64,000 bases of DNA, from positions 7,079,667-7,143,666 of the forward strand of contig NW_020946557.1 in the NCBI RefSeq assembly GCF_900497805.2, in the 5' to 3' direction. The DNA is from Vombatus ursinus. Taxonomy: Eukaryota > Chordata > Mammalia > Diprotodontia > Vombatidae. Within the stretch, counting starts at the first letter, position 1, and each line of letters begins with the position of its first letter. Under the pieces are notes generated by a model that was not told the origin of the DNA, did not search any database, and saw only the letters and a list, made by a program, of their open reading frames with translations. Shown here piece after piece: positions 33,868 through 46,987 of this stretch. The position numbers were made by a program, and so were the translations under genes.

Positions 33868-34170
33868 CCTAACAGGAATAGAAAAGGATATAAGGTAGAA
33901 ATATAGATAAATAGTGAAAAGATCTCTGGATTTGGAATTAGATGGCCAAAGTTCAAATCTTGCCTCTTCTACTTAGTCCTGACTATGGATATTTTATCTC
34001 TCTGTCCCTTAATCTTTACAGATGTAAAATGGGGGATGGAAATGGGGGTGTTGCATGATAACTTTCCAACTCAAAATCCTATGATCCTATACGCTATAAT
34101 AGAATTATTTTATAAGAACATCGAGAAACGCAATGAAAGTGCTATGTGAACTCCCACAAGGGAAAGCCAT
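33868..34170 (+). repeat. Left arm of a long inverted duplication
   Basis: Matches the reverse complement of 35190-35466 across almost its whole length, at roughly 88% by eye. One gap of about 17 nt (actttccaactcaaaat) is present only in this arm. A perfect 56-nt block lies at 33907-33962 against 35371-35426. Part of the arm is MIR-like, but similarity continues through non-MIR text such as ataagaacatcgagaaacgc. Confidence 0.9.
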
Positions 34171-35189
34171 TAATAATAAAAGGGAAGAAGGAAGAGGGAA
34201 GGATCACCAATTTAGAATGATAGGAAACCCAAGGATCACCTTGCCAAACAATCTTCATTTTTGTTGTATTTTATTTCTTTTTTAAAAATTTTCCTTTTCA
34301 CTGCAAGTTCAATAATCATCAGCAATCACAAACATCTCAAGAGCCTCTCATTTTGTAGATTAAGGAACTAAGGCCCAGAGAAGTTCACACAGGTAGCAAA
34401 ATGACAGAACCAGGATTTGAACCCAGGTAATTCCAAATCCAGTGTTCTGTCCACTTCACCTTGCTGCTTGACTGTGAAGATGACCTTTGATTTGACCCTA
34501 AAAGGATGAAGATAAAAAGGGAAAGCATTACAGGGTATCAGGAACTGCTGAGAAGGTATAGTGCTTTTTGGTCACTTTAGCTGGAGTCTAGGGTATGTTG
34601 TGGTAGTGCTATGAGATAATGCTAGAGAGATAGGATGACTACAAAATCTTGAATGCCAAACATAGTAATACAAACTTGACCTAGGAAGCAATAAGGTGCC
34701 ACTGAAGATATTGGAAGGTGGCTATATTGACCTTTGGAGAGTACTTTTAACCTGAGGAGAATCTCCTTGTCCTTCATCCATTCCTCCAGGCTCTGTCTCA
34801 AAGATTCAAGTCGGAATTGCTAGCTGACTTGGGGGGGGGGGGAAGGAACGGATCCAATCTGATGTCATTTCTCACACCTGCCGACCTCCTCTCTGCAGCT
34901 GCCCTTACTGAGGCTCTTATATGTCTTACACCAGCTCAAAGAAAAGAAACCTCAGTGGTTGGAGTTGAGGATTGTAGAAAAGAATTAGAACTGAGGGTGC
35001 AAGTGACAAACCAAGATTGTTAATTGTGCAAAGGACCTTAGAGTACAGAAGGTAGAAAATTATAAGGACCCTAAAGGTAGAATTTCAGAACTAGAATGGA
35101 TCTTAAAACAAAGATCATAAAATGTTAATTCTGGAATCAGACAGCAGCACTGCCACTTGTGACTCAGTTATCAACATGAGACTTTCTCT
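34171..35189. other. Spacer between inverted arms
   Basis: Holds an old antisense MIR-like SINE at about 34350-34470 (aaggaactaaggcccagaga, ggatttgaacccaggtaatt) and an L2-like fragment at about 34475-34740. A run of 10 G lies at 34831-34840. No transposase or other gene is visible. Confidence 0.55.
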
Positions 35190-35466
35190 TGTGGGCGTTC
35201 ACACAGCACTTTCATTGCACTTCTCAATGTTCTTATTAAATAATTCTGTTATAAGGTATAGGATGATAGGATTACCATGCAACACTCCCATTTCCATCCC
35301 CCATTTTACATGTGTAGAAATTAAGGGACAGAGAGATAAAGTATCCACAGTAAGCACTAAGTAGAAGAACCAAGATTTGAACTTTGGCCATCTAATTCCA
35401 AATCCAGAGATCTTTTCACTATTTATTTATCTTTCTATCTTATACCCTTTTACATCCCGGTTAGGA
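35190..35466 (-). repeat. Right arm of a long inverted duplication
   Basis: Inverted partner of 33868-34170, about 1.0 kb away. Reading its minus strand gives tttatctctctgtcccttaa and aaaatgggggatggaaatgg, both identical to the left arm. Confidence 0.9.
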
Positions 35467-36165
35467 GGGTAAACATCATGAGGGGCAAACATCAACACTT
35501 TCTGCCTCCTCCCAGGACCCAGATACCTCACCACCCGTTTTATTGCCTGCTTTCCCCTTCCCCTCCCTTTTCCAGGGTCTTATTGTCATCACTTCTCTGG
35601 GGAGACTTACCACCAAGGCAAAAAAGACCTTGCTCACCACTACTTTAGCTTCCTCCCAAATTAGCTATCTAGTGGGGGGAAACCTGCCACAAGTGACTTC
35701 CAGGATTGTTGCCACAGCAGCTAGGGGATCAGCAGTTTACCATGGCCATAAACTCTACCATCTCCCCTTCCGTATAGTAACCTCAGACTACTCCTCCCCT
35801 AATCCCACTTTGCCCTTGTTCTTGTGTTCTCTGGATAATTTGTATGTGCCTTTATAATATATGTATGTCCAAATGGGTCATCTAAATGGGTCCATGGATA
35901 GCATAGATAGGAATCTCTAGACCTTTAGAATCCTTCTCCAAGAGAGACTGTGATTTACACCTGAGGGAAGCTGGAGAAAGGAAATGACTTGGAGCCTGCT
36001 CATTCCCTTGCCTACCTCGAAGGAAAATGTTGCTGGTTAGGGGTTTGAGTCTAGTTCAGAACAAAAACCATTTCCCTGGTTGCTAGCCCTTATTTCTTAT
36101 ACTCAGAATCTCAGCTCTTTCCCACCAAATGCTGGTCACACAAATATCTCAGCTGAAAATGAGAG
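35467..36165. other. Intergenic, single-copy
   Basis: A 104-codon + frame (35543-35857) has no recognisable similarity and unremarkable composition; it is probably chance. Confidence 0.45.
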
Positions 36166-36168
36166 GAA

Positions 36169-36171
36169 GAG

Positions 36172-36222
<51 letters not shown>
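36169..36222 (+). repeat. (GA)n microsatellite
   Basis: About 25 GA units with one GATA interruption, then GAGACA-type repeats to about 36272. Confidence 0.92.
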
Positions 36223-36229
<7 letters not shown>

Positions 36230-36272
36230 AGACATGCAAAGAGACAGAGACATGGAGACAGAGACAGAGAGA

Positions 36273-36619
36273 AATTCCATTTTCAAATCAAGGGGAAATT
36301 CTTTTTTTCTAGAGTCTTTAGAAATGCAACCTGGAAATCAGTGACATGCTAGGGAGCCATCTTCTCCTTCCTGTCCTCAGATTCCAAAGTCATTCTCTCC
36401 TAAAGAATATCTGGAACCAAAATCCACAAAAGCCCTGGCATCAACTGTACCTCTTATGTAGGTCATTCATCATCACCTTTTAATTCCTCCCACCAATTGA
36501 CAGTCTTTTCTCCTTTCATAAAGAACAGGACTGCTCACCCAATTTGATAATTTATTTTCAAAAATAGTGCTTTCTAGATATTAAAAAAATTATCAAAATC
36601 ATTTTAGTTACAAAAATAA
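36273..36619. other. Intergenic, single-copy
   Basis: Nothing recognised. Confidence 0.45.
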
Positions 36620-37430
36620 ATATTTTACCACCAGTCAGTTAGCAAGCATTTATCAAACATTTACAATGATCTTGGTACTGTACTGAGTACAGGGGGATAG
36701 AAAAAATACAATGCCTGCCCTCAAGTAACTTACAAACTAATGGGGGAGGATATGTAAATAACTAGGGACATGGAAGCTATATACAGAGTAGATGGAAGAT
36801 AATCTGAAAGGGGAAGATATTAGCAGCTACTTGGGGTGGGGTAGGGGGAGACCATGGGCTTTAATCTGAGCTTTAAAGGCAGTCAGGAAAAAAACAAACA
36901 AACAAATGGCTCAGAGACTGAGGAAAGGGGGCAGAGCATTCCAAGCATGGGGGAATAGCCAGGAAAAAGTATGGAGAGAGGAAATAATGTGCTGTGCAAG
37001 TAGGCCAATGTCCCTGGAATGTAGAGTGTGCAGAGGGGAGTAAGGCATAAGAAGGCTGAAAACAGAAGAAGGAGCCAGGATATGAAAAGATTTTACTGCC
37101 AGACGGAGGAGTTTATATTTCATCCCAGAGGTTAAAGCTCACTAACCTGGGATAAGGATACGTACAGTGCTGACATATACAGTGCTCAGATCTACACTTT
37201 AGGAAAATCTCCTCGGCAGCTGAGTGGAAAATTCACTGGAGTTGGAAAAGATTTGAGGCAGAGAGTCCAGTTAGAAAACTACGGCAATAGTCCACATGAG
37301 AAATGATGAAGTTATGGACAAGGTGTATGGCTCTGTGGGTGGAGAGAAGGGGACACATAGGAGAGATGTTGTGAAGGTAGAAATGACAAGCTTTGTCAAT
37401 GGTCTGGCTATTTGGAATAAAGCCCTGAAA
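36620..37430 (-). repeat. Ancient L2-like repeat, long copy
   Basis: Opens gcatttatcaaacatttaca and ccctcaagtaacttacaaac, then gagcattccaagcatggggg and ccagttagaaaactacggca. This is the same block order as the copies near 11 and 59.5 kb. Confidence 0.5.
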
Positions 37431-37499
37431 ATAAATGATCAGAGAGTCACAGAGGTTACTTAATTGCCATTAACTGAAAATACCAAAGAGCTCACAGAG

Positions 37500-37548
37500 G
37501 TTGTATATCAACTGTGTCAACTCTGAAAAATAAAATAAAATAAAACCG
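37500..37548 (+). mobile_element. Short A-tailed retroposed insertion, 14-bp target duplication
   Basis: The 14-bp sequence aagagctcacagag occurs at 37486-37499 and again at 37549-37562. Between them lie 49 bp: a 26-bp body (gttgtatatcaactgtgtca, actctg) and a tail of AAAAT units. A perfect duplication plus an A-rich 3' tail is the signature of LINE-driven retroposition of a short or truncated RNA. I do not recognise the source. Confidence 0.8.
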
Positions 37549-37562
37549 AAGAGCTCACAGAG

Positions 37563-38815
37563 TGTATAGACAAAAGACCTTCTTCATTCCATCGGAGTAG
37601 GGAAACTAGACACACATGCTGGGGTATTCTCTCGGAGGAGGCCCCCTGCAGTGAGATTAAGCCTTGATTCATATAGTAGTGGCTAGACAAAGAAACAGAG
37701 ACAGAGAGACAGAGAGAGAGCTGTACCAAACTGTAATGAAGGGGTAATAGCAACAATGGGCCAAATTTGATTCATAGCAGGGTGTCACGACTGCAATGTG
37801 GTTCCTGCAGGTCCTTGTCTGAGCTCAGGGACTGCCTGGGGCTGGTGTGAAACATTTCTGTGATTTTGCCTTGGCTGAGTTCATCCAGAGGGTGAGTGCA
37901 ACGGACTGTTGTTATGCCAAGCTCAGAGGACAGTCTGCTTGCTGGGGTTTAGTTCTGGGAAATAGAGTGTCTCTTAATAGTAAAAAGAAAGGAGCAAAAA
38001 GAGAGGGGTGGTCTTGGCATGGGGATCCTGACAGTGGTGAGTGAGAGTGAAGGAGTCAAAGTTTCAGGTCTGAGTGACTAGGAGGTTGGTGGTGCCCTCC
38101 ACAACAATGGGGAAATTCAAAAGGAGGGTTTAGAAATAAAAATAGATTCTGTTTTAGAAATGTTGAGTTTGAGATGTCTACCCTACAGACATTACCCTGT
38201 TTAATTAGTTCAATTAAAGTCAAAAAAGTTCAGAAGATTAAGATAGTAGGTGGTTCTTAAAGCACCCTCTCCAGCCACTCCCTCTTGCTCCCTTTGCATA
38301 GGTCCAGAATAAAGGAGCAGGGTAAAGTTTGAGAGGAAGGGGAGGAGGGTTCAAGTACTGACCGTAGAACAGGAGCTAGCCTGGACTACGTAACTACACT
38401 GTCAGTCAGCCATCAAGGGGATAGGAGCTGATTTGCTGAACTTAATCGTTGTGCTTAAAAAAGAGGATGCTTGTCGATGGAGAACTAAGCTGAGAGCTGC
38501 ATGTGCTACAAACAAACACTGGAGTAGGAGTTCCCATCACAGTGATGGTAAGAGAAGCAACGGAAGCCAGAGGGAAGTGAACAGACCAGCGATGGGAGGG
38601 CAGGAATACCATGGAGATGATGCTCCCTTGATTGACAGCCTCAAGTCTGTCAGTTAAGTATTGGACTATGAGTTTGCCAGAATGATACTGAACTTGATTG
38701 ATGGGAAAAAGGGAGTTCACTAGAAAGGAACTATATCTAATCCCTTTCCTATGGTACAATTGTCTCTAATGTGATTATTCTTTTATTAGATTTTTTTTTT
38801 TTTTGCCTGCAGGGA
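37563..38815. other. Intergenic with an ancient repeat fragment
   Basis: Around 38040-38185, ctgttttagaaatgttgagt and gatgtctaccctacagacat belong to the L2-like family seen at 18.1 and 11.8 kb. The rest is single-copy; several short frames have no similarity. Confidence 0.45.
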
Positions 38816-39285
38816 AACATGGACCTTGGGCAATCAGAGTTGATGTCTTGAGCTGCTGGTTATACTCAGAAAGAAGTGAAATGAGCAGAACCAAGAGAAC
38901 ATTGTATATAGTATATTGTTTTAAGAATGACTATGAGCGAATAAGTCATTTTGACTATTATAAATATCCAAATTAACTATAAAGGACATATGAAGAAAGA
39001 TGCTATCTTCATCCAGAGAAAGAACTGATAAATAGAATAGGGATGAGTAGAATAATTTTACATATATTTACCTATTTGTGTCTAATAGTAGCCATCTTGT
39101 GGGGGAGGTAAGAAAAAAATTTACATGATAACTTAATTATATATTTAAAAGGAATAGCAAGTTGTACATAATAGATTTGCAATCTCATGTGTGATCATCC
39201 TTTTTATTATATTATGTGTGTTATGGAAATGCTTGTTTTGTTCCATAAATTAAAATAAATTAAAAAAAGAAAAAAAAGAAGTGAA
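38816..39285 (+). repeat. L1 3' end, sense
   Basis: Shows ctcagaaagaagtgaaatga, gcagaaccaagagaacattg, catccagagaaagaactgat and a terminal A-rich tail, matching the marsupial L1 3' region as I recall it. Its last 140 bp are repeated in antisense at 44390-44525. Confidence 0.6.
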
Positions 39286-40168
39286 AGGAGTAACATTTTA
39301 TACCCAAGAACCTTTGAGAGCTTTAATATCTCATTCATTCATTCAACAAATATTTATAGAGTTCCTATTATGTGCTACACAATGCAGTAATGAATGAATA
39401 GTACAGGGTGTCCCAAAAGGTAGGTCATTGAAAACTTTTATGAGTATGTGACTGTGACCGTCATAATACAACATAAATCAGATCATATATTGACCCAAGA
39501 AGGCTAATCCTAAAGTTTTTTAAGTAATTAGATCAAGGTGACACATTTACTGTCTACCTGACATCAGTCATATGTACATGGTATATTGGAATGAGCATTT
39601 ACTGAGATCTGGATTCAAGTCCTGAATTTCCCACTTATTAGCAGTATAATCTTAGGCAGAAGTAACTCAAATCTATAGTTTTTACATTCTCTGTTATCTG
39701 GATGTATCTGAATATAAAGATGTGTGTTATCTAGACCAAACAATGACAGGATTCATTAACTTTTCTTCAGTTTTTTTTTTTTTAGGTAGAGATTTTTGTG
39801 TGGTATCAATATGTTCAAAGAGAACAGAGTTGGAGTTGTGGGGGAAAAAAGAGTCTAGAATTTTAACCATGACCATAAGAAAGCACCTAACATTAGATAT
39901 GGGATAGGTTTTCAATCCAAAGAAAAGCACAAAGAATCATTCGGTGAATCTACTGTCTTTGAAAAGCAAGCACAAAACTCTGGAACAGCATGTCCATTGT
40001 GGCCCGTGTCCACCACTTATGTGTGGCTTTTGCAGCATGGCCCAACTCTGGAGTCCCCACTGGTCTGATCTTGGCAAACCAACTCTGGGTTGTGCATAGC
40101 AGTGGGTCAGAGGAGGGTGGTGGCAGTTGCTGCTTTTGCTCCAGCACAATCTAGGTTTTAGATATATT
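39286..40168. other. Intergenic; partial L2-like end and a lone mariner-type terminus
   Basis: attcattcaacaaatattta at about 39338 is an L2-like antisense end. cagggtgtcccaaaagg at 39404-39420 resembles the mariner-type MITE end, without a partner. The segment 39950-40150 is unusually GC-rich, with no gene recognised. Confidence 0.45.
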
Positions 40169-40171
40169 GCA

Positions 40172-40352
40172 GTAGTTTGTTGTTGTTTTTCAGTTGTTTC
40201 AGTCATGTCTGACTCTTCGTGACTCCATTTGGGGGTTTCTTGGCAGAGATACTGGAGTAGTTTGCTATTTCCTTCTCCAGCTCATTTTACAGATGAGGAA
40301 ACTGAGACAAACAGGGCCTCCAGGCCTGGCATTCTATCCACTGTGCCACTTA
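40172..40352 (-). repeat. MAR1-type SINE, internally deleted
   Basis: Antisense: tttttcagttgtttcagtca, ttttacagatgaggaaactg, then a jump over the core to ggcctggcattctatccact. Confidence 0.82.
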
Positions 40353-40720
40353 GCAGGAATTATACTAATTAATTAATTACATAATACTCAAGCTAGAATT
40401 TAGAATTTCCACATGCTTTGATCCAGAGCATCAGGTCTCTATTGAGCCAGTTACTACAAAGAAATCCTGGGCGGAACTTTCTGAAGCAGCTCTGCAGTAG
40501 CATATTCATCCCAGTTTTGAACATGTGTTCAGCGGCATCTCCAAACAAAGACAATGAGTCAGGAATGTTGTGCTGGGTGCATTTGAGTGGCCTTGTCGAC
40601 TATTGATTAACAGTTGACTGACTGACAGATTAGGTGATTCCTAAGGCCCTTTGCAGCAATCAATCTATGATCCCAAGGGACAAATGATGTACTACACCTA
40701 AGAAATTTCATAGAAATTTC
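40353..40720. other. Intergenic, single-copy
   Basis: Nothing recognised. Confidence 0.4.
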
Positions 40721-40723
40721 TAG

Positions 40724-40870
40724 GATCATAAAATTATTAATTTAGAACTGAAAGAGACCTTGGATGACATCTCTCCCTATCTCCTCACTTTATAGATAAG
40801 AACAAGGGATTTGCTCAAAGTCACAGAAGTAGCAAGTGACAGAGACAGGGTGCTGCTCCCATTAAATTCC
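40724..40870 (-). repeat. L3-tailed CORE-SINE
   Basis: Shows gatcataaaattattaattt, agaaagagaccttggatgac-like text and tttgctcaaagtcacagaag. Confidence 0.6.
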
Positions 40871-41280
40871 CTTACTCCTTTGCAATTCTTCCCCACAAAG
40901 AAGGGAGAATTTCTATTTTTAACTAATACACATAATGCCCCATGTACATACATGTGATTGATTCTTCATAGTAAAGCATGAGATATATACCCTTAACCAA
41001 TAGCAGCTGAAATCTTCTAGAAATATTTCATTGATGTTACTACTGGTTTTACATCATGGTCATTTCTGAATATATTACTCTCCTCTCTACTAATCAGTGA
41101 CTCCACCTTGAAAAAAAATTCAGTCAAACCAACCAACCAATACATTGACAGAATATTCTGACAGAATATTCAACATTCCACAAGAAAAATCTCCCAGATT
41201 TCCAATGAAAGGAGAGAAGGAGAGAGGTATATTTCCTCATCTCTTCTACAGGGCCAAGTTTTACCATTACAATTACCTAG
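40871..41280. other. Intergenic, single-copy
   Basis: Contains a 17-bp local direct repeat (attgacagaatattctgacagaatattc, read as two overlapping units) near 41145. Nothing else recognised. Confidence 0.4.
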
Positions 41281-41284
41281 CATG

Positions 41285-41590
41285 TAGTTTTTATTTCTTA
41301 TAATTTCTGCTTATATCATTATAGTTTTTATAGATACTGTTGCCCTGGTTATGCTCTCTATTAACAGCCATATAATTTCCCCCATGTTTCCCTGAATTCC
41401 TCATACTCTTAATTTCTTATAGAACAACAATATTCTATAACATTTATGCACCACAATTTCTTTAGCCATTCTCCAATCAATGGCCAACCACACTGTTTCT
41501 AACTCTTTGCTACCAAAAAAATACTACTTGGAATATTTTGTTATACATGTGGCTTTTCTTTTTGTCCTTGAGGTAGTTTCTAGAAAGCTT
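41285..41590 (-). repeat. L1 3'-region fragment, old
   Basis: Antisense: gcaccacaatttctttagcc, attctccaatcaatggccaa, tctttgctaccaaaaaaata. This order matches the end of mammalian L1 ORF2. Confidence 0.55.
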
Positions 41591-42767
41591 AAAGGGAAAA
41601 ATGGACAGACAGAGAAGGTGAGATCAGTAGAGCTGAGTACTACAAAATAAGCAATCAACCCAGGACATTAGAAATGGACAAGACTCACAATTCCACTCAG
41701 TAGCTAGCCCTTCTGCATATAAATGTAAAGTGATATTTCCCATTTTAAGCCTCCAGCTTCTCTCCTATTTATCTGTGTTTCCTTTGAGGTTTTCCTTGTC
41801 ACAATGGTGGCACAGATGGATAGACAATTGAAAGCACATAAAAGATTTAACTAAGCAGGTGAAATAGGAAAACCTACTTACCTTCCTCTTGCTTGGTTGA
41901 TTATTATCCCCTGTTCAAATAAAGGGCCACATGTTCATGCTGCCCTTGTGCCCTGGTTACCACAGTAAAAAAAAAATCAAAGCAAAAAGAAAATATGTAC
42001 TCTGAAAATTCTATCTTAAAGGAATATGTTCATGGATAGACAGATACTCTTAGCACACATGTGCCTTTTGCTTTCATAGTCCATGTTTTTAAAGACCATT
42101 CTCCTGTAAACAAACCAGCAAGAAAGACCAATTTCAAAATCTTTTCTTTTGTTCCATAATTGAGAGGAAAACCTATTACAAAGGCTTTAATATTTCTTTT
42201 CATGGGCAAAGGGTTATAGCTATGGATTGACTGTAGAATCAAAATACTGGGGTGAGGATGGGCAGGGTTAGGAGAATGATGTTAACAGTGGGCCTAGATT
42301 GTAGGTGAAGACCAGAGAATGATTAGACCCTCTGTTAATTAGACCTTCATGTTACTTGCTGTCTAATGCATGTATGCCGAATCTATACTGCTTTCTAGGA
42401 AGTTTAGTCCTTTAGAAAAGTCACCTTTTGGCCTGTTTCAGGCCAGTTTTCTGAGGTCTTTAAGTCCCTGGACATGCCCTTAAGTAGATAGGATGAGACA
42501 CTTTTTCTAGAACTATGGTTTTTTTTTTCTTTTTATATTTTTCTACTATACCTTGTTAAACAAATTAAGACTCAAATGTAATATCTTTGAAATTCACTGA
42601 CTTATTATTATTCACTGATATATTTTATAGAATTGGTTTTGAAATACAACATCCTGTATTATTCAGAACAGCTACACAAATCTGTTTGTAAGGCAATCAT
42701 TACAGTATACTCACAGTCCGGCAACCCTAGAGAGAGCTGGCATTTTGTCTGATGGCTAGGGGTCACT
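41591..42767. other. Intergenic, single-copy
   Basis: No repeat or exon recognised. It ends at the target duplication of the RPS2 retrocopy. Confidence 0.5.
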
Positions 42768-42778
42768 TGAACTTTTTC

Positions 42779-43700
<922 letters not shown>

Positions 43701-43711
43701 TGAACTTTTTC

Positions 43712-43930
43712 ATCCAATCCTGATGACTGAAATCTGCCCATTGTGGAGGTATCAAGTGAACTTTCTGATCTGATTCGTGGACACAATCTGTGTCTGGTAC
43801 ACAGCTCATTACTTCCAAGGTACCCATGTGATATTTGCACATCATTGGTCCTAGACCAAGACATACAAAAGACAGATAATCTAAGAACTAATGACAGAAA
43901 GAAAAACTGCAGATTTCTGAATAATTCTTG
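43712..43930. other. Intergenic, single-copy
   Basis: Flank of the retrocopy; nothing recognised. Confidence 0.4.
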
Positions 43931-43934
43931 CAAT

Positions 43935-44625
43935 TGCCTTGGTCAGCAACAAACCTGATCACCACTAGAATAAAATACAAACTCTTTGACACCCTCTACA
44001 ATATGGCTTCCATCTACTTCTCCAGTCTTATTTCACACTATTCCTTTTCACACATTCCCTATTCTAATCAAATTGGCCTAATGGCTTGTTTCTCATACTC
44101 AACACTTCATCTCTCACCTTCATGCCTTTGCACAAATGTTTCCTCATGTCTAGAATGTGATTCCTCCTCACCTTGGCCTCACAGAATCCCTAACCTCCTT
44201 CAGTGCACAGCTCAGATAACACACCTCTTATATGAGGCCTTTCCTGATCTTGCTACTTGTGAATCTTCTTACCCTCTTGGAATCACTTTGCATCATTTTG
44301 CATACTCTTTACATTTGTTTATTTGTGTACCTGAGGTATCTTCTCCCGTTTCTCATATAAACTCCTTGAAGGCAGGGATGGTTTTATTTATTTATTTTAT
44401 TTTTAATTTATAAAATAAAACAAGCATTTCCATAACATAGTAGAATAATAAAAAGATGATTGCATGTGAAACTGCAAATCTATTCCTTTTAAATATATGT
44501 TTATCATGTAAATTTCTTTTTTTCCTTCCTCACCATCCTACACAGAGAGAGCTACCCACATGCCTAGAACAGTGCCTCTTCTATATAATAGGTACTTAAT
44601 AAATGTTTAGTAAGTTGAATTGAAT
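43935..44625 (+). repeat. L2 3' region split by L1 3' end
   Basis: Sense L2 blocks: aataaaatacaaactctttg, catgcctttgcacaaatgtt, cttcagtgcacagctcagat, ctccttgaaggcagggatgg. It is interrupted at about 44390, then resumes with catgcctagaacagtgcctc and aggtacttaataaatgttta. It is the best-preserved L2 in the window. Confidence 0.82.
44390..44525 (-). repeat. L1 3' end, antisense, nested in L2
   Basis: The reverse complement reads ttacatgataaacatatatt, taaaaggaatagatttgcag, ttatggaaatgcttgtttta, matching 39120-39250 block by block. It inserted into the older L2 copy. Confidence 0.8.
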
Positions 44626-45235
44626 AATAATTTTTACTTACTTGTATTTTCCTGATTTGATCCAATGTGAAGGCAATAATTGTTTTTTTTTTACAGAAAA
44701 AATATCTTTTGGGGATGATGCTACTTTAAGCAAATAAGCTTTATTAAATGCCTATAAATTGCCAGTCATTATACAATATGAAAAGCTCTCAGATATACAC
44801 TACAAGGGGAAGTAATTGAATTGCGAGAGGGATGAAAATCATTAGCAATAATATTAAAGTGAAAACTGATTTGTAATACTAGCTTGCTTTGTTTTAAGGG
44901 TAAAAATAATCCCAACGTTTGTTAATTTAAAGGGAAGTTAAGTTGAAACCATCTTCCCCCACACCCTTCATACACTTTTTTTTTCATTGAAATCTTGAAA
45001 CCATAGTTTAAATAACATTATTGATATTGCATGGAAATATAATCTGATAATTGATGTTTTCTCAATTATATACCTCTGGTCCCCATGTCTTAGCTGGAAG
45101 GCTGAGAGACTAGCAATACAGATGATATAGACTAGTAATTTTCCAAAGTAAATGTAATTTTTACCAATTCAGTCTAACACAAATACCAAAAGACATATTT
45201 AATATAAAATATTAAAGACCATCTTTATTGTTTCC
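44626..45235. other. Intergenic, single-copy
   Basis: AT-rich; nothing recognised. Confidence 0.45.
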
Positions 45236-45237
45236 AT

Positions 45238-45460
45238 TAAAATAAAAACAACAGCTAACATTTATGTAGAATTTTTGGGTTTGCAAAGCACTTTACAAAT
45301 GTTATCTCACTTCATCCTCACAACAATCCTGTGAGGTGCTATTATTATCCCCAGATGAGAAAACTGAGGCTAAAAGAATTTGTGTTTTGCCCAGCTAGTT
45401 ACCCAGCTAATAAATGTCTGGGACTCCAAGTCTAACATGCTATTTACTATGACACTTCTC
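45238..45460 (-). repeat. MIR/Ther1-like CORE-SINE
   Basis: Antisense: tttgcaaagcactttacaaa, catcctcacaacaatcctgt, cagatgagaaaactgaggct. Confidence 0.78.
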
Positions 45461-46985
45461 TGTCAAACGCAGAAGAGTAGACTATACTCTCACGGTTGCA
45501 GTGTCATTCTCAGAGTTATTTTCTGGCTCTTGACAGTAGAATCCTAAATTTCAAGCCAAATGGATACTGATTGGCTTTCTGATTCTAAAGTTTATTAATA
45601 CTTTTAAACTGAACATAACAACCAAATATAGTACCGGTATATCAAACAATCTATTGATTCACTTTAGGTAAAATTGGCAAAATAACATTTGTAAAATTAT
45701 TGATCCTAGGGAAACCAGAAGCTTATAACTAAAACACCGAAAGTCAAATTGGGAGTTTAGCATTCACATCACGTCCCTGGAATTTGAATTTCAGCCATAA
45801 GATTCTATTATCTGTGCTCATTGTTAGCAGGATGAAGGTGGGAAGGATTTTTGGAGGGTGGAGTTGGAAGGGAAAAAGAGGAAAGAAAAGATAGATATCT
45901 GCTAGAATCTTTCAGCACCTTCTCAATAGTTCCCAGGAAATGGACATCATCTTTTCTTTTTTTTTGGATTGTACCTTAATAAATAAATCTTGACATAGCT
46001 GCAACAGCTAAGTTTGTGGAGCCATTTTTCATTTGGTTGCAGACGTTCTGATGGCTATGTCTGATTCCTTGAGGAAGATGTGTCCCAACAAATGAACAGA
46101 TTTTCTTCATTCCATTGTCACTCTGCTTTTGTCATTCCATGAAACAAGCAAATCTCACAATGAGGAGCCAGCTGGCGGCAGCTTATGAATGGATAGAAGA
46201 TACACTTTCTTTGAGGTGGTATTATCTGTAATCTGCTACATCCCAAAAGACTGTCCAAGACTAGATTTGTCAAACAGAGTTAGGCCGAGATCAAAGCTGA
46301 GGCTTTTGTGTCCTGGGTGACCAGCAAGAGCAGAGTAAGGGACATAAACAATTGAAGAGCTGATGTACAGGTATACTTGTACCTCTCTTCACATCTGATT
46401 TCACCCATTTTATCTATGCTGATAAACCCGAGAAAAGCTTCTGAGCTGGATAATACAAAATGATAACCCACTGTGAATGTAGTTGAAACGAGTACATACA
46501 CCAAGAGAGATATCATACTTCTAAGGGTATCAATAAAATTGTTGATTATATTGGGGAAAAAATGAATGGTAATTTCCAAAAGGGCTGGGACCTGAAAGCC
46601 CTCACAACAGGTTAGATGCCAGCTCAGGCAAATACCTTTGCCTCACATAAGAAACATTATTTGTAATGAATTATAATTTAGAAATTTGGCTACTGGAAGG
46701 GAAGCTTATTGTCATTATCCAATCCCTTCTCTACCTATGCACTCCTTTTTTCAAATAAGTCTTATCAATGCCTTGTGTTTTGACATCACACTCTTTTCTG
46801 GTCACCCTTGCCCCCATTCCAGCAAGTATTATTGAACTTTTCCTTGTAACAAAGAAAAATACTTGAGCAAAAACAACCAATAGAGTAACTGTGTCTGACT
46901 GAATATGCAACATAGGGAGGCATATTTCTTTATTTTTTTTTCTGTACTAAGATTGATTATTACAGTTACTCAGAGTTTGACTTCC
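45461..46985. other. Intergenic, largely single-copy
   Basis: About 1.5 kb with no recognised repeat. A 99-codon minus frame (46280-46579) has no similarity I know. This is one of the longer repeat-poor stretches and a reasonable place to look for conserved noncoding sequence. Confidence 0.45.
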
Positions 46986-46987
46986 TT

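Noticed and set aside
35543-35857. 104-residue + frame as a small gene
   Set aside because: No recognisable domain or signal, and composition like the surrounding noncoding DNA.
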